NCBI GenBank assembly: GCA_030015575.1 | Contig: CM057347.1 | Span: 508,899,176 to 508,963,175 of the forward strand | Reading direction: 5' to 3' | DNA: 64,000 nucleotides | DNA from: Agapanthus africanus | Lineage: Eukaryota > Streptophyta > Magnoliopsida > Asparagales > Amaryllidaceae | In this document: piece by piece, positions 41,740 to 53,238 of the stretch | Position numbering within the stretch: position 1 is the stretch's first letter | How the letters are laid out: each line of letters begins with the position of its first letter | Made by a program: the position numbers and the translations under genes | The notes under the pieces: model-generated | Databases searched by the model: none | What the model was told of the DNA's origin: nothing | The model's input: the letters and a program-made list of their open reading frames with translations, nothing else

Positions 41740-42519
41740 GGAGAAGGAAAAGAATCAATTTGTTTAGGAAATCTTTCATTGAAAGATTTTGTTTGTTTTT
41801 GTAACTAACATGATCCTTTAGATCACTCAGTGAATTTTATTCACCATTGGATTTTCAATCCAAAAGATATTCTGTTTGTTATTTTTGGTGAAATTTAGGG
41901 AAATCTTTCCTTGTTTAAAATCTTTCCATAAATTGGTGATTTTTAATCACCCTTGGATTTATAATCCAACGGTCCCTCATAATCCTTTCTTTTTTTTGGA
42001 AAGATTTGGAGAAATACTTTCCTAGTTAGGGTCTTGGATTTTCCTTAATTAGAATTTAATTCTATCAAGTTATAAGGGCTTTCAAAGCCTATCACGTGTT
42101 GACACGTGACCCCTTCTCATTCACAATTTAATTATGTACTTTAATTGGGCTGAAGGATCATCACGTGTCAACACGTGACCTCTGGTCACGTGTGAGCACG
42201 TGACCCCCCTTTGGGGTCTTTCCTCAGTCACTTGTTTTACTTCTGATTGCTTAGGATTTTTAATTCTGTAAATGGATCACGTGTGAACACGTGACCTTTG
42301 GTCACGTGTGAACACGTGATACCTTATTGGTGTAATTCCTGATTTTTAATCAGGGAACAAATCTCTGGTCACGTGTGAGCACGTGACCCCCCTTTGGGGA
42401 CTTTCCTCAGCCACTTGTTTTACTTCTGATTGCTTAGGATTTTTAAATTCTGTAAATGTATCACGTGTGAACACGTGATACCTTATTGGGGTAATTCCTG
42501 ATTTTTAATCAGGGAACAC

Positions 42520-43325
42520 CTTCATAAAGTACCTCCGATACGACAAGATGCCCGAAGGAAAATCTGCGAGGATTCAGCTGAAGAAGAGAGCTCTCCAATA
42601 CGTGTTTGTAAATGACACACTATACCGCAGGTCATATGACCAACTCTGGCTCAGGTGCCTGTCATCGGCCGAAACCCAAAAAGTTATGAAAGAAGTTCAC
42701 TCAGGCGTCTGCGGGGTTCACCAGTCCGGTCCCAAAATGCGGCTTCAGATCAAACGGATTGGATATTACCGGCCCACCATGATAAGGGATTGCGAAGAGC
42801 ATGCAAAGAAATTCCATCTCTGCCAAATCCATGGTGATTTCATTCACAAGCATCCCAATCCGTTGCATCCTGCGGTAGCGTCGTGGCCCTTCGAAGTCTG
42901 GGGCAGCGACATTGTTGGCCCAATTGATCCTCCGTCATCCAGTGTTCAAATTGGCCGCGAATGAGTATTTCTCCAGATAGGCTGAAGCTGTCCTGCTAAA
43001 AGAAGTCAAGACGGAAAATATTCTAACGTTCTTCCAGCATAATATTCATACCGCTTCGGTACACCAAGAAGAATCATTTCTGACAACGGGCTTTCTTTCA
43101 AGAGCTTCAAAGTCTTAAGGTTCGCTACTTAGCATAAGATAGACTGGAGATATTCCTCCATCTATAATCCAAGAGCCAATGGGCTAGCCGAGCCTTCAAT
43201 AAGACTCTATGCAAGCTCCTGAGGAAAAATGCTTCAGCCAACAAGAGAGACTGGAATTTCAAACTTCACGAGGCGTTGTGGGCATATCGTACCATGCACC
43301 GTACTCCAACTCAGTCCACTCTATA
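42520..43325 (+). pseudogene. Integrase N-terminus and core, broken (element 4)
   Basis: Seen: in frame from the junction (FIKYLRYDKM), then FVNDTLYRR, VHSGVCGVHQSGPKM, HLCQIHGDF (the HHCC zinc site) and WGSDIVGPI with the first catalytic Asp. After PSSS at about 42940 the frame is lost. Later parts (NEYFSR, stop, AEAV; then ISDNG- and YNPQ-like stretches) lie in changing frames with stops. At the third acidic site only the downstream AFNKTL remains near 43190. Not functional. Confidence 0.85.
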
Positions 43326-43749
43326 GTTATTGCTCTTCGGAGTGGAGGCGGTCCTCCCCCTCGAAGTCGAAGTTCCAAGCTTAAGAATAATCGTTCAGCA
43401 CGAGTTGACGGAGGAGGAAAACGTGCTCCTTAGGCTTGAAGAGCTCGACGCCCTCGAAGAAAAGAGGCTTGCAGTACAGCAAAATCTGGAGCTGTACCGA
43501 GCCCAAATGTCATGGGCCTATAACAAGATGACTCATCTCCGCGCTTTCAAGAAAGGTGAATTGGTGTTGGTCCTCAAAAGACCGATCATCCCCAATCGAC
43601 ATGCCAAGGGAAAATTCGAGCCAAACTGGGAAGGACCATACGTCATCGAGAAAGTGTTCGACGGAGGATCCTACCAGCTGACAAAAGCTGAGGGAGAAAG
43701 GCCCATGCCACCTATCAATAGCCGATATCTCAAGAAATATTACGCGTGA
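43326..43749 (+). pseudogene. Integrase C-terminal domain (element 4)
   Basis: Seen: an open frame of about 140 residues with HELTEEENVLLRLEELDAL, KFEPNWEGPYVIEKV and the end LKKYYA, matching the C-terminus of element 2 closely. It is open but has no start and no functional core before it. Confidence 0.85.
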
Positions 43750-43959
43750 ATACTCCAAGTCACAGGCGAATTGAGCATACCAGCCCTACGGTCTAGATCA
43801 TACATCCTGTAAAACCGTATACAATTCACTGGCGTAAACGACCCCTATCTCTCCCATGTCCTACCGGTGAGACTACTTTTAAATTCCCACCAGCGACGAC
43901 AACTAAAAAAACAAAAAAAACAAAAAGAACAAAAAAAAACCGCATGTCCACAAGCAAAA

Positions 43960-44050
43960 CGGGCACGGATGAAAATCCGAAAGGGCTCCGTGAGTAAAAC
44001 AAGCAGGACTGCCGGCGAGTTTGTGAAAACCCGAAAGGGCGCAAACTCGT
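43960..44050 (-). repeat. CCCTTTCGGG box block, single copy
   Basis: Reverse complement of one unit of the duplicated block at 12980-13250 in element 2 (seen here as CCGAAAGGGCTCC and CCCGAAAGGGCGC). Confidence 0.65.
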
Positions 44051-44055
44051 AAAAA

Positions 44056-44255
44056 GAGATGAAATACACTCGCAAAGTCCTCTCAACCTTGTGAGGAGAA
44101 AATCCCTGCGTAAGATCTTTATGACTCGCAAAGGAACAACACACTTAAGAATCCTCATGATTCCTAAGGAGAACATACACCTGCGAGATCCTCCTGACTC
44201 GGAGGGAGAAAATGCTTTTATAAGACCCTTACGGCTCATAAAATTGAAAAGTCTT
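44056..44255 (-). repeat. Constant-loop hairpin cassette D1 (reverse orientation)
   Basis: Five hairpins as in element 2, read on the minus strand. Well-kept examples on the plus strand: CTTAAGAA-TCCTCATGA-TTCCTAAG near 44143 and TTTTAT..ATAAAA around GACCCTTACGG near 44215. Orientation follows that of the host element. Confidence 0.75.
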
Positions 44256-44299
44256 AGGTGATAGGGATCTAAACCTGTCTCCTGACCCATCGCTCCCCA

Positions 44300-45320
44300 A
44301 CGGGAAACGGCAAATGATGAGTCGCTCCTGGCATTTCGCTTCAGTGTTAGCGGGGCTGATGCCGACCAAAAACCCAAATCCCAAGTCCTCCCAAGGCAAA
44401 TGATGAGTTGCTCCTGGCATTATTCCAGTGCAGCAATGCTGATGCCAAACAAGATCCAAATTCCAAGTCTCCAAACGGCGAATGATGAGTCGCTCCTGAT
44501 ATCACATTCCAGTGCAGCGATGCAGACGCCAACCAAAATCCAACCTCCTAAAATTCTCCCAGCCCTACGGTTGGTCCCCAGGTTGACTACCGTATACAAT
44601 CCACGGGCTCAAATAATTCTCAGCATACCTATGCCTTACCGCAATCACCGGTTACACGGCTGGTCTCCGCCCTTGGGATTATGCTCCGTTTGGGAAGACC
44701 CATTCATGTGTCCTCATGATACATAAGGAGAACAAACTTAAGGGATCCTCACGACTCGTAAGAAAACACCTTCGTGGGATCCTTACGACTCACAAAGGAA
44801 AAACACACTTGAGAGTCCCCACGACTCCTAATGAGAAAGCACACCTACGAGATCCTTTCGACTCGTAGGGAGAAAATACTTTTATGGGACCTTTACGGCT
44901 CATAAAATTGAAAAGCCTTAGGTGATAAGGACCTAAACCTGTCTCCTAAGCCATCGCTCCCCAACAGGAAAAGGCAAATGATGAATTGCTCCTGGCACAT
45001 GTGCTTCAGTGTTAGCAACGCTGATGCCTACCCTAACCCCAAAATTCCAAACTCCAATCCAATAGACCTCTAAGTCTTTAAACTGGGAATAGATGACCTC
45101 TAAGTCGTTAAACTGGGAACAGATGACCCCTAAAGTCGTTAAACTGGAAACGAGGGAAATCTCCTCATGGCAAATGATGATTCGCTCCTGGTACCATATT
45201 CCAGTGAAGCGATGCTGATGCTAAACCAAAACCAAAATCCCCAAACCCTGTCATGGCAGATGATGATTCGCTCCTGGTACCATATTCCAGTATAGTGATG
45301 CTGATGTCAACCCAAATCAT
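44300..45320. repeat. Tandem units with GCAAATGATGAGTCGCTCCTGG
   Basis: A unit of about 80-95 bp (AATGATGA, then CGCTCCTGG, CCAGTG, GCTGATGCC) occurs at about 44307, 44397, 44480, 44972, 45170 and 45256. A second hairpin cassette interrupts the series. Around 45070-45150 a unit with GACCTCTAAGTC..TTAAACTGG repeats three times. No gene seen. Confidence 0.65.
44700..44930 (-). repeat. Constant-loop hairpin cassette D2 (reverse orientation)
   Basis: Second copy in element 4. The second slot is perfectly paired: CCTACGAG-ATCCTTTCGA-CTCGTAGG near 44852. Other stems, such as CTTAAGG/CTCGTAAG, are partly decayed. Confidence 0.78.
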
Positions 45321-46079
45321 ATCAAATCAGCAAAACAACCAACGACCTCCTTGGCGGAATCAAGCTCTACCTCGGAAACAAGTCAAATCCCTGACGCTGC
45401 AAGAAGCGGAGCAAGTCAAATCAAGCACCGACCTTCCAAGTCGCTAAAAGGGCAGCACCGACCGTCCAAGTTGCAAAAACGCGAAAGACGCAACCGGGAC
45501 GTTGGGACGTCTGGCCTGAATTTTAGGGGCAGACGCTATTTGGTTTTATCTGTCCACCTCTGCGAAGATGACAAGTTGATTTATAGCACCGTATATCGGA
45601 GGTTTAGACGGATGCAGCCGTTGTAGCAGACTTTGTCAGATTCCCCCTCATTTGAGGGGGTTTTGATTATGGGGATGCTCTTCCCTGCAGGCGCAAGCCC
45701 CTGCAGTTAATCACGCTACCGCATCGCGGTAACCACTTTCTCCTTCTTCAGATGGTCACTTCGTGTCGTGTATGTTTGTTTTATTTTTTAGTTGCCCGTG
45801 GATTGTATACGAAGACTAATTTATGTTGTTGCCCGTAGGGCGTGGATTAGTCCAAATCCGTATTTTCTTAGATTTGGGTTTTGGGTTGGGTTTAAGGATC
45901 GTTAATCTCATTTGAGACTAAGATCAACTTAAACGTTTGTTAAGGATACGTTAGTCTAATTTTAGACTAAAATCAACTTAACCATTTGTTAAGGATACGT
46001 TAGTCTAATTTTAGACTAAGATCTACTTAACAGGATCATTTAGATCCAACAAAAGAGCATTTGGGCTCTATTGTTTTAG

Positions 46080-46450
46080 TTTTGGAACTTTGCGGTCCAG
46101 TGGGTTTAAGGACATCATAGTCCATGGAGTTTAGAGACATCATAGTCTGTAAAGTTTAAAAATATCATAGTCTATGAGTTTAAGGACCTCACAGTCTATG
46201 GTAGTTTAGAGACATCATAGTCTAGTTTAGAGACATCATAGTCTAGTTTAGAGACATCATAGTCTGCAGGGTTTTAGTTTAGGGACATTACGGTCCAGTT
46301 TAAAGACATCGTAGTCTGTGATATTTTAGCTCCACAGTTTGGGGAAGCGCTAAAATTTATTGGTTATTAGGACCCTCCATCTCTCTGAAGACGTTGAAGG
46401 ATTACAACGACATATATCAGAGGTATGGAGAGATGTACCCTTGAACCAAT
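46080..46450. repeat. Decayed minisatellite and nested-hairpin module (element 5 LTR)
   Basis: Monomers reduced to forms such as AGAGACATCATAGTC (46080-46330), followed by the module at 46363-46450 with CGTTG/CAACG and CTCTGA/TCAGAG paired. Confidence 0.7.
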
Positions 46451-46743
46451 ATCCCGATTTGGGGAATAGGATGAACATCAGTTTAAATGTCATCTGTTAG
46501 GAGAACACTAGTCATCTTTGGGACTAGGATTAGTTTAGGGAGACTTGAACATGGGGGCTCAGTTGATTGGTGACAAAAAGGGTCTTGGCTTCGGAAGACA
46601 TAGCTAATTTGAGCTAAGGTTGATTTCCCTTAGTCACCCCATAGTGCTAAGCACTGAATTAGTGTTAAACACTGGACTGTGGAAGAGCTCACGTGTGAAC
46701 ACGTGAGGGCCCCAAAGTGGGCATTGTTCCTTGAGTTTATTCC

Positions 46744-46849
<106 letters not shown>

Positions 46850-48260
46850 TGCTGAGCACTTGGCTCACATGTGAGCACGTGAGGCGCCCGAGGTGAGAAC
46901 TATTCTCTGGATTTTATTCCTCTTTCATTTATAAGTGCTAAGCACTTAGTTCATCAAACAATCACGTGCAGACACGTGAGGTGCCTTCAAAATACGAGCG
47001 CTGTCTTTTGAATTTCTCCCTCTTTTATACACCACTGTTTGGGGGTCACGTAGGAACACGTGAGGTGCCCCCAAAATGGGAGCTATCTTAAGTTTATTCC
47101 CTTTTTCCTTTTCTGAGTGCTAAGCACTATTGGGTCACGTGAGATCACATGAGGCACTCTGAAGAATGAAAATTGCCTTTGTTTTATTCTCCTTTTCTTT
47201 TTCTAAGTGCTAAGCACTATCAAGGGATCACGTGAGGTCACGTGAGGCGCCCCCAAATTGAGATGTGTTTTAGATTTACTCCCCTTTTTGAAAAGATTGT
47301 TCGGTGGTGCGCCAAGAGTTATTAGTTATTGGGACCCTCCACCTCTTTGAAAACGTTGAAGAATTACAACGACATGTATCGGAGGTGTGGAGAGATGCAC
47401 CCTTGAACCAAATTCCAGATCAAGGGGAGAGATCATGGTGGGATGAACATCATCTTAGATGACAGGAGTTCATTAGCTATTTCGGAGACTCGGATCAATT
47501 TTAAGAAAACCTGAGTATAATGAGGGCTCGGCTGATTGATGACCAAAAAAGGGTTTTGGCTTCAGGAGACTTGGTTAATTTGGGTTAATGTTGGCCTCTC
47601 GTAGTGTTAAACACTAGTGTACGATCAGCGCTCACATGCTCTCATGTGAGGCGCTTGAAATAGTGTTAAACACTAAGAATTTGGTCCGCTCACGTGGGGT
47701 CACGTGAGGCGCTTGAAGTAGTGTTAAACACTAAGAATTTGATGCGCTCACGTGGGGTCACATGAGACGCTTGAAGTAATGTTAAACACTAAGAATTTGA
47801 TGCGCTCACGTGGGGTCATGTGAGACGCTTGAAGTTGGCGCTGCTCCTTTGGGTTTATTCCCTTGTTCCTTTTCTGAATTCTAAGCATTATTGGGTCACA
47901 TGGGATCACGTGAGGCGCCTCAAGAATGGAAACTGCCCTTTAATTTATTCTCTTTCTGATTTATAAAAGTTAAGCACTGCTTGGGGGTCATGTGGGATCA
48001 CATGAGGCGCCCCCAAAAATATGGTTTACACCATTTTCTCTTTTATAAGTGTTGAGCACTTCTCAGGGATCACGTAGGGTCACGTGAGGTGCTCCAAAAA
48101 TAGGGTTTATTCCCTTTTCTTTTTTATAAGTGCTGAGCACTTCTCAGGGGTCACGTGGGATCTCGTGACTAGATCTCATTCTTTCCCTCTTTGTTCCTCA
48201 AAAGTGCTCATGTGGGATCACGTGAGTTTTTATGTGGCGTTTGAATGCTAACGAATCATC
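46850..48260. repeat. Paired CACGTG boxes with AGTGCTAAGCACT and GTGTTAAACAC
   Basis: At least ten units of 70-110 bp, each with a palindrome (AGTGCTAAGCACT or AGTGTTAAACACT), then TCACGTG..CACGTGAGG, then GCGCC or GCCCC and a T-rich spacer. Within 47585-47850 four units are nearly regular. Confidence 0.75.
47324..47412. other. Second nested-hairpin module in the element 5 LTR
   Basis: A second, more diverged copy of the ~88-bp module. The inner CGTTG/CAACG stem is kept and the outer stem is partly changed (CCTCTTTGA / TCGGAGG). The DNA after it also resembles that after the first module, so a larger piece of the LTR was duplicated. Confidence 0.65.
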
Positions 48261-48658
48261 AGGCTGTTCTTCTATGGTTCTGAAGGATCAAGTTCTCCTT
48301 TTATTCTTTGTAGGGATTAAATTCTTTTTAAAGGGTTAAACCCTAGTTCCAGAGGAATTAAATTCCTATATATTTTGTAAGAGTTAAACTCTTTTGGATT
48401 CAGTTCTTTCCCCTAGGTTTTGAATCTGTATAACAGAATTTTCCCGATGAGAATTAAATTCTCAACTTGTGAGGAGATCCGCTTCTGCAAATCTTAACCA
48501 GAGGAAGAACTAAGTTCTTTTAGAAAAGTTAAACTCTTGGTTTGAGAATTAAATTCTCTTTTTGTGGGAGCTTTTGGGAGGGGTTCCCCTTCTTTAGAGG
48601 ATTAAATTCTTTCTCTATTTTTCTTCCCCTCTCCCTCTGTGTCTCTTTTCCTTGCCCC

Positions 48659-48666
48659 TATTTATA
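48659..48666 (-). promoter_or_regulatory. Sense LTR TATA-like box of element 5
   Basis: The minus strand reads ATATAAATAGGGG, about 890 bp inside the U3 end. Confidence 0.55.
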
Positions 48667-49554
48667 TGAGAAGAAAAAGAATCAATTTGTTAAGAAAATT
48701 CCTCATTGAGAGATCATGATTGATTCCATGATCTTTTAGATCAATTGATGAATTTTATTCACCGTTAGATTTTTAATCCAAAGGTTCTCTGTGTAACAGA
48801 GAAGATTTCTGGTTTGTTTAACAAGATTGTGAATATCTTGTTAGTTTTAACAAGATTAGAATTTTATTCTATCATATCTTTTTAGTTTAAAAAGATCAGA
48901 AATATGTTTTCTTAATATGGATATCTTGTTAACATAGAATTTTATTTTTTTTATAAGATTAGGAAAATATTTTCCTATGGTAGATTTTTATTCCATCAAA
49001 TGATCACCGCTGGATCTTTGATCCAAGGGTCCTCTGTTTAACAGATAAGATCTTTCTAGTTTAAGGAAGATTAAGAAAATATTCCCCAAATAGAATTTAA
49101 TTCTAGAATTTGATAAAAACATTTTAAATTAGGGTGCTCACATGCTTTGCATGTGTTTGGCGAAAGCACTCACGTGTTTAACACGTGACCCCTAGTATGG
49201 GTTTTAGCCTGTATATGTTTAGAGCGCTCACGTGTGTAACACGTGAGGCATGTTTGGCCCTTGGTTATTTATGTTCAGCGATCATATGCTTTGCATATGT
49301 GCGCCCACATGTTTTACACGTGATGCCTGTTTAGCCCTTGGTTATTTATGTTCAGCGCTCATATGCTTTGCATATGTGCGCCCACATGTTTTACAGGTGA
49401 TGCCTGTTTGGCCCTTGGTTATTTATGTTCAGCGCTCATGTGCTTTGCATATGTGTGCCCACGTGTTTTACACGTGATGCCTGTTTTTTTTAAGATTCTC
49501 CCCTTTTTTGTAAGAGAACAAGTAGCTCTTGGCCAAAAATTTTGGCGGGAACAA

Positions 49555-49568
49555 ATGCCCCCCACTAC
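49555..49568 (-). other. Polypurine tract of element 5
   Basis: On the minus strand AGTGGGGGGCATT abuts the LTR terminus TGTTCCCGCC. Confidence 0.78.
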
Positions 49569-49654
49569 TTTGCCCACGTAAGCATGTACATGGGTGAAGT
49601 AGTGCAGAGTTATGCATGTTAATAGAATTGACGGCTTAGGGGACAAGTTTAGAG
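49569..49654. other. Element 5: polypurine tract joined to the 3' repeats, no cargo
   Basis: Only about 85 bp separate the polypurine tract from the first hairpin cassette. Elements 2 and 3 have a TATA box, an intron and an ORF here (about 1.5 and 5.7 kb). No such promoter or ORF is visible. Confidence 0.65.
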
Positions 49655-49862
49655 TCTTTGTAGTCTAAGACTTTTTTTATCTTCATGAGCCGTAAGGGTC
49701 TCAAGAAGGTTTTTTCTCCCTACAAGTCGAGAGGATCTCGTAGGTGTAAATTCTCCCTAGAAATCGTGAGGATCTCTAAGTGTTCATCGCCTCCATGAAT
49801 CGTAAGGATCTCACTCAGGTATTTTTCCTTATGAATCATAAGGACCCGTAAGTAGCTTCTTT
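49655..49862 (+). repeat. Constant-loop hairpin cassette E
   Basis: Stems in order CTTCATGAG/CTCAAGAAG, CCTACAAG/CTCGTAGG, CTAGAAA/CTCTAAG, CCATGAA/CTCACTCAGG, CTTATGAA/CCCGTAAG; loops CCGTAAGGGT, TCGAGAGGAT, TCGTGAGGAT and similar. Several stems are decayed. Confidence 0.72.
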
Positions 49863-49924
49863 ACTTCAGCGGCGAATATAGTTTTGGCAAATGTAGCCCG
49901 CCGATAGTCCATATTGACCTCCTT

Positions 49925-50165
49925 GTAGAGTAGCGATGGCTTAGGAAACAGGTTCGGATCTTCCGCCTAAGACTTTTCAACTTTATGAGCCGTGAGGATC
50001 TCATAAAGATTTTTCTCCCTACGAGTCGAGAGGATCTCGTAGGTGTATTTTCTCCTTAGAAATCGTGAGGATTCCTAAGTGCGTTTTTTTTTTAGAATTA
50101 TAAGGATCTCACAATAGAATTTTCCCGCTTACCAGTCGAGAGGACTCGTAAGTGGTTGTTTCCCT
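49925..50165 (+). repeat. Constant-loop hairpin cassette F
   Basis: Well kept: CTTTATGAG/CTCATAAAG (9 pairs), CCTACGAG/CTCGTAGG (8 pairs), CCTTAG/CCTAAG, then two decayed slots. It is preceded by GGCTTAGGAAACAGG..CCTAAGAC, the longer-loop pair. Confidence 0.78.
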
Positions 50166-50688
50166 CCTTTTCGAGATTCGACTTTGGAGAGTGTGGCCCG
50201 TGAACAGTATGCAACAGTCTATCTTAGACTGACTTGCAGGGCCCCAGTACTTAGGAAATAGGTCCTTATCCCCATTGCCTAAGGCTTTTCCCTACGAGTC
50301 GAGACAAATCGAGAAAATCTCGCAAGAACACTAATTTCCTCACAGGTCGAGCCGAATCGAGAAGTTCTCGCAAAGGTTTCCTAACGTCATAGTTAACCCC
50401 TGCTAATAGAAGTCCGTTAGGGTCTGTGGTACTAGGGTTTTCTACCCGTCGCACCATCGCGTTGGCTGGTGTATTCCTCGATGGACAATCTTGCTGTTCG
50501 AGTAGCCCCGCGACTGTCGTGTCTCTGATCCCTTCGGGGGCTGGACAAGATATCTTCAAGCAATCTTCCAGGTAGTATTACTGTCGAAAGAGCAAGCGTT
50601 AGGGATATTCCATGTCACTTTTTACTTGAGGTTAGGCTCGGTTTGGGAGCCCCGATGAGTCATAACCACTCCGCGCTGGTGTGGGATG
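50166..50688. other. Element 5 internal non-coding DNA
   Basis: No gene recognised. 50280-50380 has repeated GTCGAG..AATCGAGAA..CTCGCAA phrases related to the tandem repeat at 54765-55345. The minus-strand open frame at 50266-50559 has no recognisable domain. Confidence 0.5.
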
Positions 50689-50693
50689 ATCTC
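50689..50693. repeat. Target-site duplication of the 3728-bp solo LTR (ATCTC)
   Basis: ATCTC precedes 50694 and follows 54421. It shows a single clean insertion into element 5. Confidence 0.88.
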
Positions 50694-53188
50694 TGTAACG
50701 CCTTAGATTTAGATTAATATTAGTTTAGACGGTAATGCGGGTTTTTGGTAAAAAGTTTACCAATTTGGGTTCCTCACATTTTATAACATTTAATTAATAA
50801 TTTATTTTTTATTTGTTATGGCATGCACACACATGTGCATGTTTATGTGAGGGTGTGTTTGTGTAATCTAGATTACTGACCATGACAACTTAACCCTAAT
50901 CCAATCCTTGTTTAAGCTTAACCTAAACATCTAGATATTTGTTAAGAGAGAGAAGATATTTCTTTTGTGCTTGTTTTGGCTTGGGAAGAGGTGGCATGGG
51001 GAGTCATGGCCTTGCATTTATGAGGAGTTAATGTAAGGGTGCACTCACCCTCTTGCACTCACCTCTTTCTCTCTTTTCTTCACACTCTCTCTCATTCTCT
51101 CTCACTTCATCTCTTATCATTTCCTTCATCTCCTCTAAGCCTAAACTGAACACTTATCATTCATTCACTAATCCAACACTAATTTTCACAAAATCTCACA
51201 AAAATCATTTCTTTTGCCTAGTTTTGCCTCTTAGATGCCTTGGAGCTTGGAAAGCTAGGATTTTTGAGCTTATGGGAGTAGTTAATGATCTCTATCTGTT
51301 CTTTATGTTGTTTTAGTGTTGTGTAGCCTTTTCGTTTCAATTTTGATCGTTTAAAGTTAAGTTTTGTGCAAATATCGTATTTTTAGTGTCGTTTGTGATA
51401 TCTGTGATCTGCTGTGACCCCGAGAGTATACTAGAAAATCAAACAATATAGTTGTGTTGTACCTGAGACCATATGACTTCAACTGAAGCACGAGACCCCC
51501 TTGCTCAGATTTGGCCGGCGGCCTTCCTTGAAAATCCGGCGACCTCGGATTTCTGAAGGAGTTTGGGTTTGGGTTTTTGTAGGTAGGTGTCTGCTTTAGT
51601 TTAGGTGTGTTTGGTCCTGTTTGATTTTTGGGTTTTCTCTGTATACAAAATCTGGGATCACATAGCTAGTTTCTTGTGTTACGATTACGTGTGTTACGTT
51701 ATACGACACGGGTCGTGCACTTTGTGTGGTTTTGCTCTTGGGTTGGTTTCGTAGTGTCGCTACGCACGTTAGCCACAATACGAACACTTGAGAGTATGTT
51801 TTGAGTTGGTGCATCGGTCAAACGTAGTGTGTACGTGTTTTTGGTCGTTTGCTAATATACATACTTGTTTCATTGATTTATGTTTTAGGTTCGCAGGCGG
51901 GGACTTCGGGCGCTGCGAAGAAAGAAAAACAGGTGGTGGGATTTACTTAGCCAGGAGCGTTGGTGAGTAGATTTAACATATACAGGGGAATCTCCTGCAT
52001 GGCGTTATACGTCTTGGCTAGATTAAATGATGTGACTATTAGTTAGAAGCATATAGATATTGATTGTGCATGTATACCTTTGTTGCATATCTCATTTCCT
52101 ATTGTGCATGGACTTAGTACTAATGAGACACAACACCTTTATTGACGGGTCATGTTTCACAAGCACTAATTGTATGTTACACACACACCGTCGATAATTG
52201 CCATGACACGCACAACAAACATACATATATGATATTGTTTGGTTAGGGACATTGAGACATTGATTCATATTCCTTTATGCATATGACATATAGCATACTT
52301 GTATACCTACATGCTTACACTTATGCCTTGACATCCTTATATGCTAGTTACCCATATACCTATATGGTATTGTACCATTAGTTATATACACACATGAGAC
52401 ATAGCTACATGTACATCTTGCATACATACTTACACTTATACCTGGAGGGTATTACATCATTACTGATAGGTAGATACATACACCTCGCTATACCTACATG
52501 TTTACACATATATCTGGCTATAGCTACATGTTCACCTTTATTTGATATTAGATGGACTTAGAGAAATTAGGAACCGCATGATATATATTAACTTGTTGCA
52601 GTTAAATAGCGAATTTTCCTTTATATGATCACATTACAGTTTTATATTGCATATATTATATTCATGGATTTTCGCATTGAGATATGGATTTTTCATGATG
52701 TTTTCTGGATTTGAGGACCGTGGTAATTTCATGAAATTATGCATTATTTGAAAAACCCGGTTTCTCTTGATATGATATTTCAGCAACCACCATGAGATTT
52801 ATCGGTTCTGATATATATACCCCATGCGAGGAGGCGTCGTGGGCCGTGTGCGGGTACATGGTGGGGCCCGGAGGTACCCCGGGGCAAGAAAGGTATTTCG
52901 ATGGACCACGCCAATGAGCCTGACAGGGGAACCATACCTACCGGTGACAGTACCTATGACTCGGCGGTTATCGTGGGGATACCGACCGGAGTCATGTATG
53001 TATGGATACGTCGAATTTCGAGTGTCGAAGCTGGGCCCTCGAGTTTTCGGGATAGCGTATGATACGTACCTATTAGGAGGGCCAGTCATGGTGACAGCGC
53101 CTGATAGATCAGTATTTATGTGTCGATGCACATATGTTTTCATGATATTTTTACCCCTAAGTATATATAACAGTGGAATAGGACGCTG

Positions 53189-53238
<50 letters not shown>

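Larger units (their letters stand above)
36930..42518 (-). repeat. Element 1, 5' LTR (about 3364 bp, split by a solo LTR)
   Basis: Begins TGTTCCCCTCCG next to the primer spacer and ends CAGGGAACA at 42518, where plus-strand pol of element 4 begins. The first 1 kb is of the same family as element 2. From about 37930 it is a different type: instead of GCGC palindromes it has GTGTTAAACAC palindromes, paired CACGTG boxes and repeated GAATTAAATTC, GGAATTAAATTCC and AGGGTTAAACCCT. The element 5 LTR is of this second type. A 2220-bp Copia solo LTR lies at 38958-41177. Confidence 0.88.
42519..45471 (+). mobile_element. Element 4 remnant: Tat-lineage pol end and 3' region, plus strand
   Basis: The only Tat element here in plus orientation. 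Its pol is cut at 42519 by the LTR of element 1 between the archaeal-type RNase H and integrase; the upstream part is outside the window. After pol (stop at 43747-43749) comes the family 3' region in reverse compared with element 2, including CCCGAAAGGG boxes and two hairpin cassettes. The LTR of element 5 begins near 45472. Confidence 0.85.
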
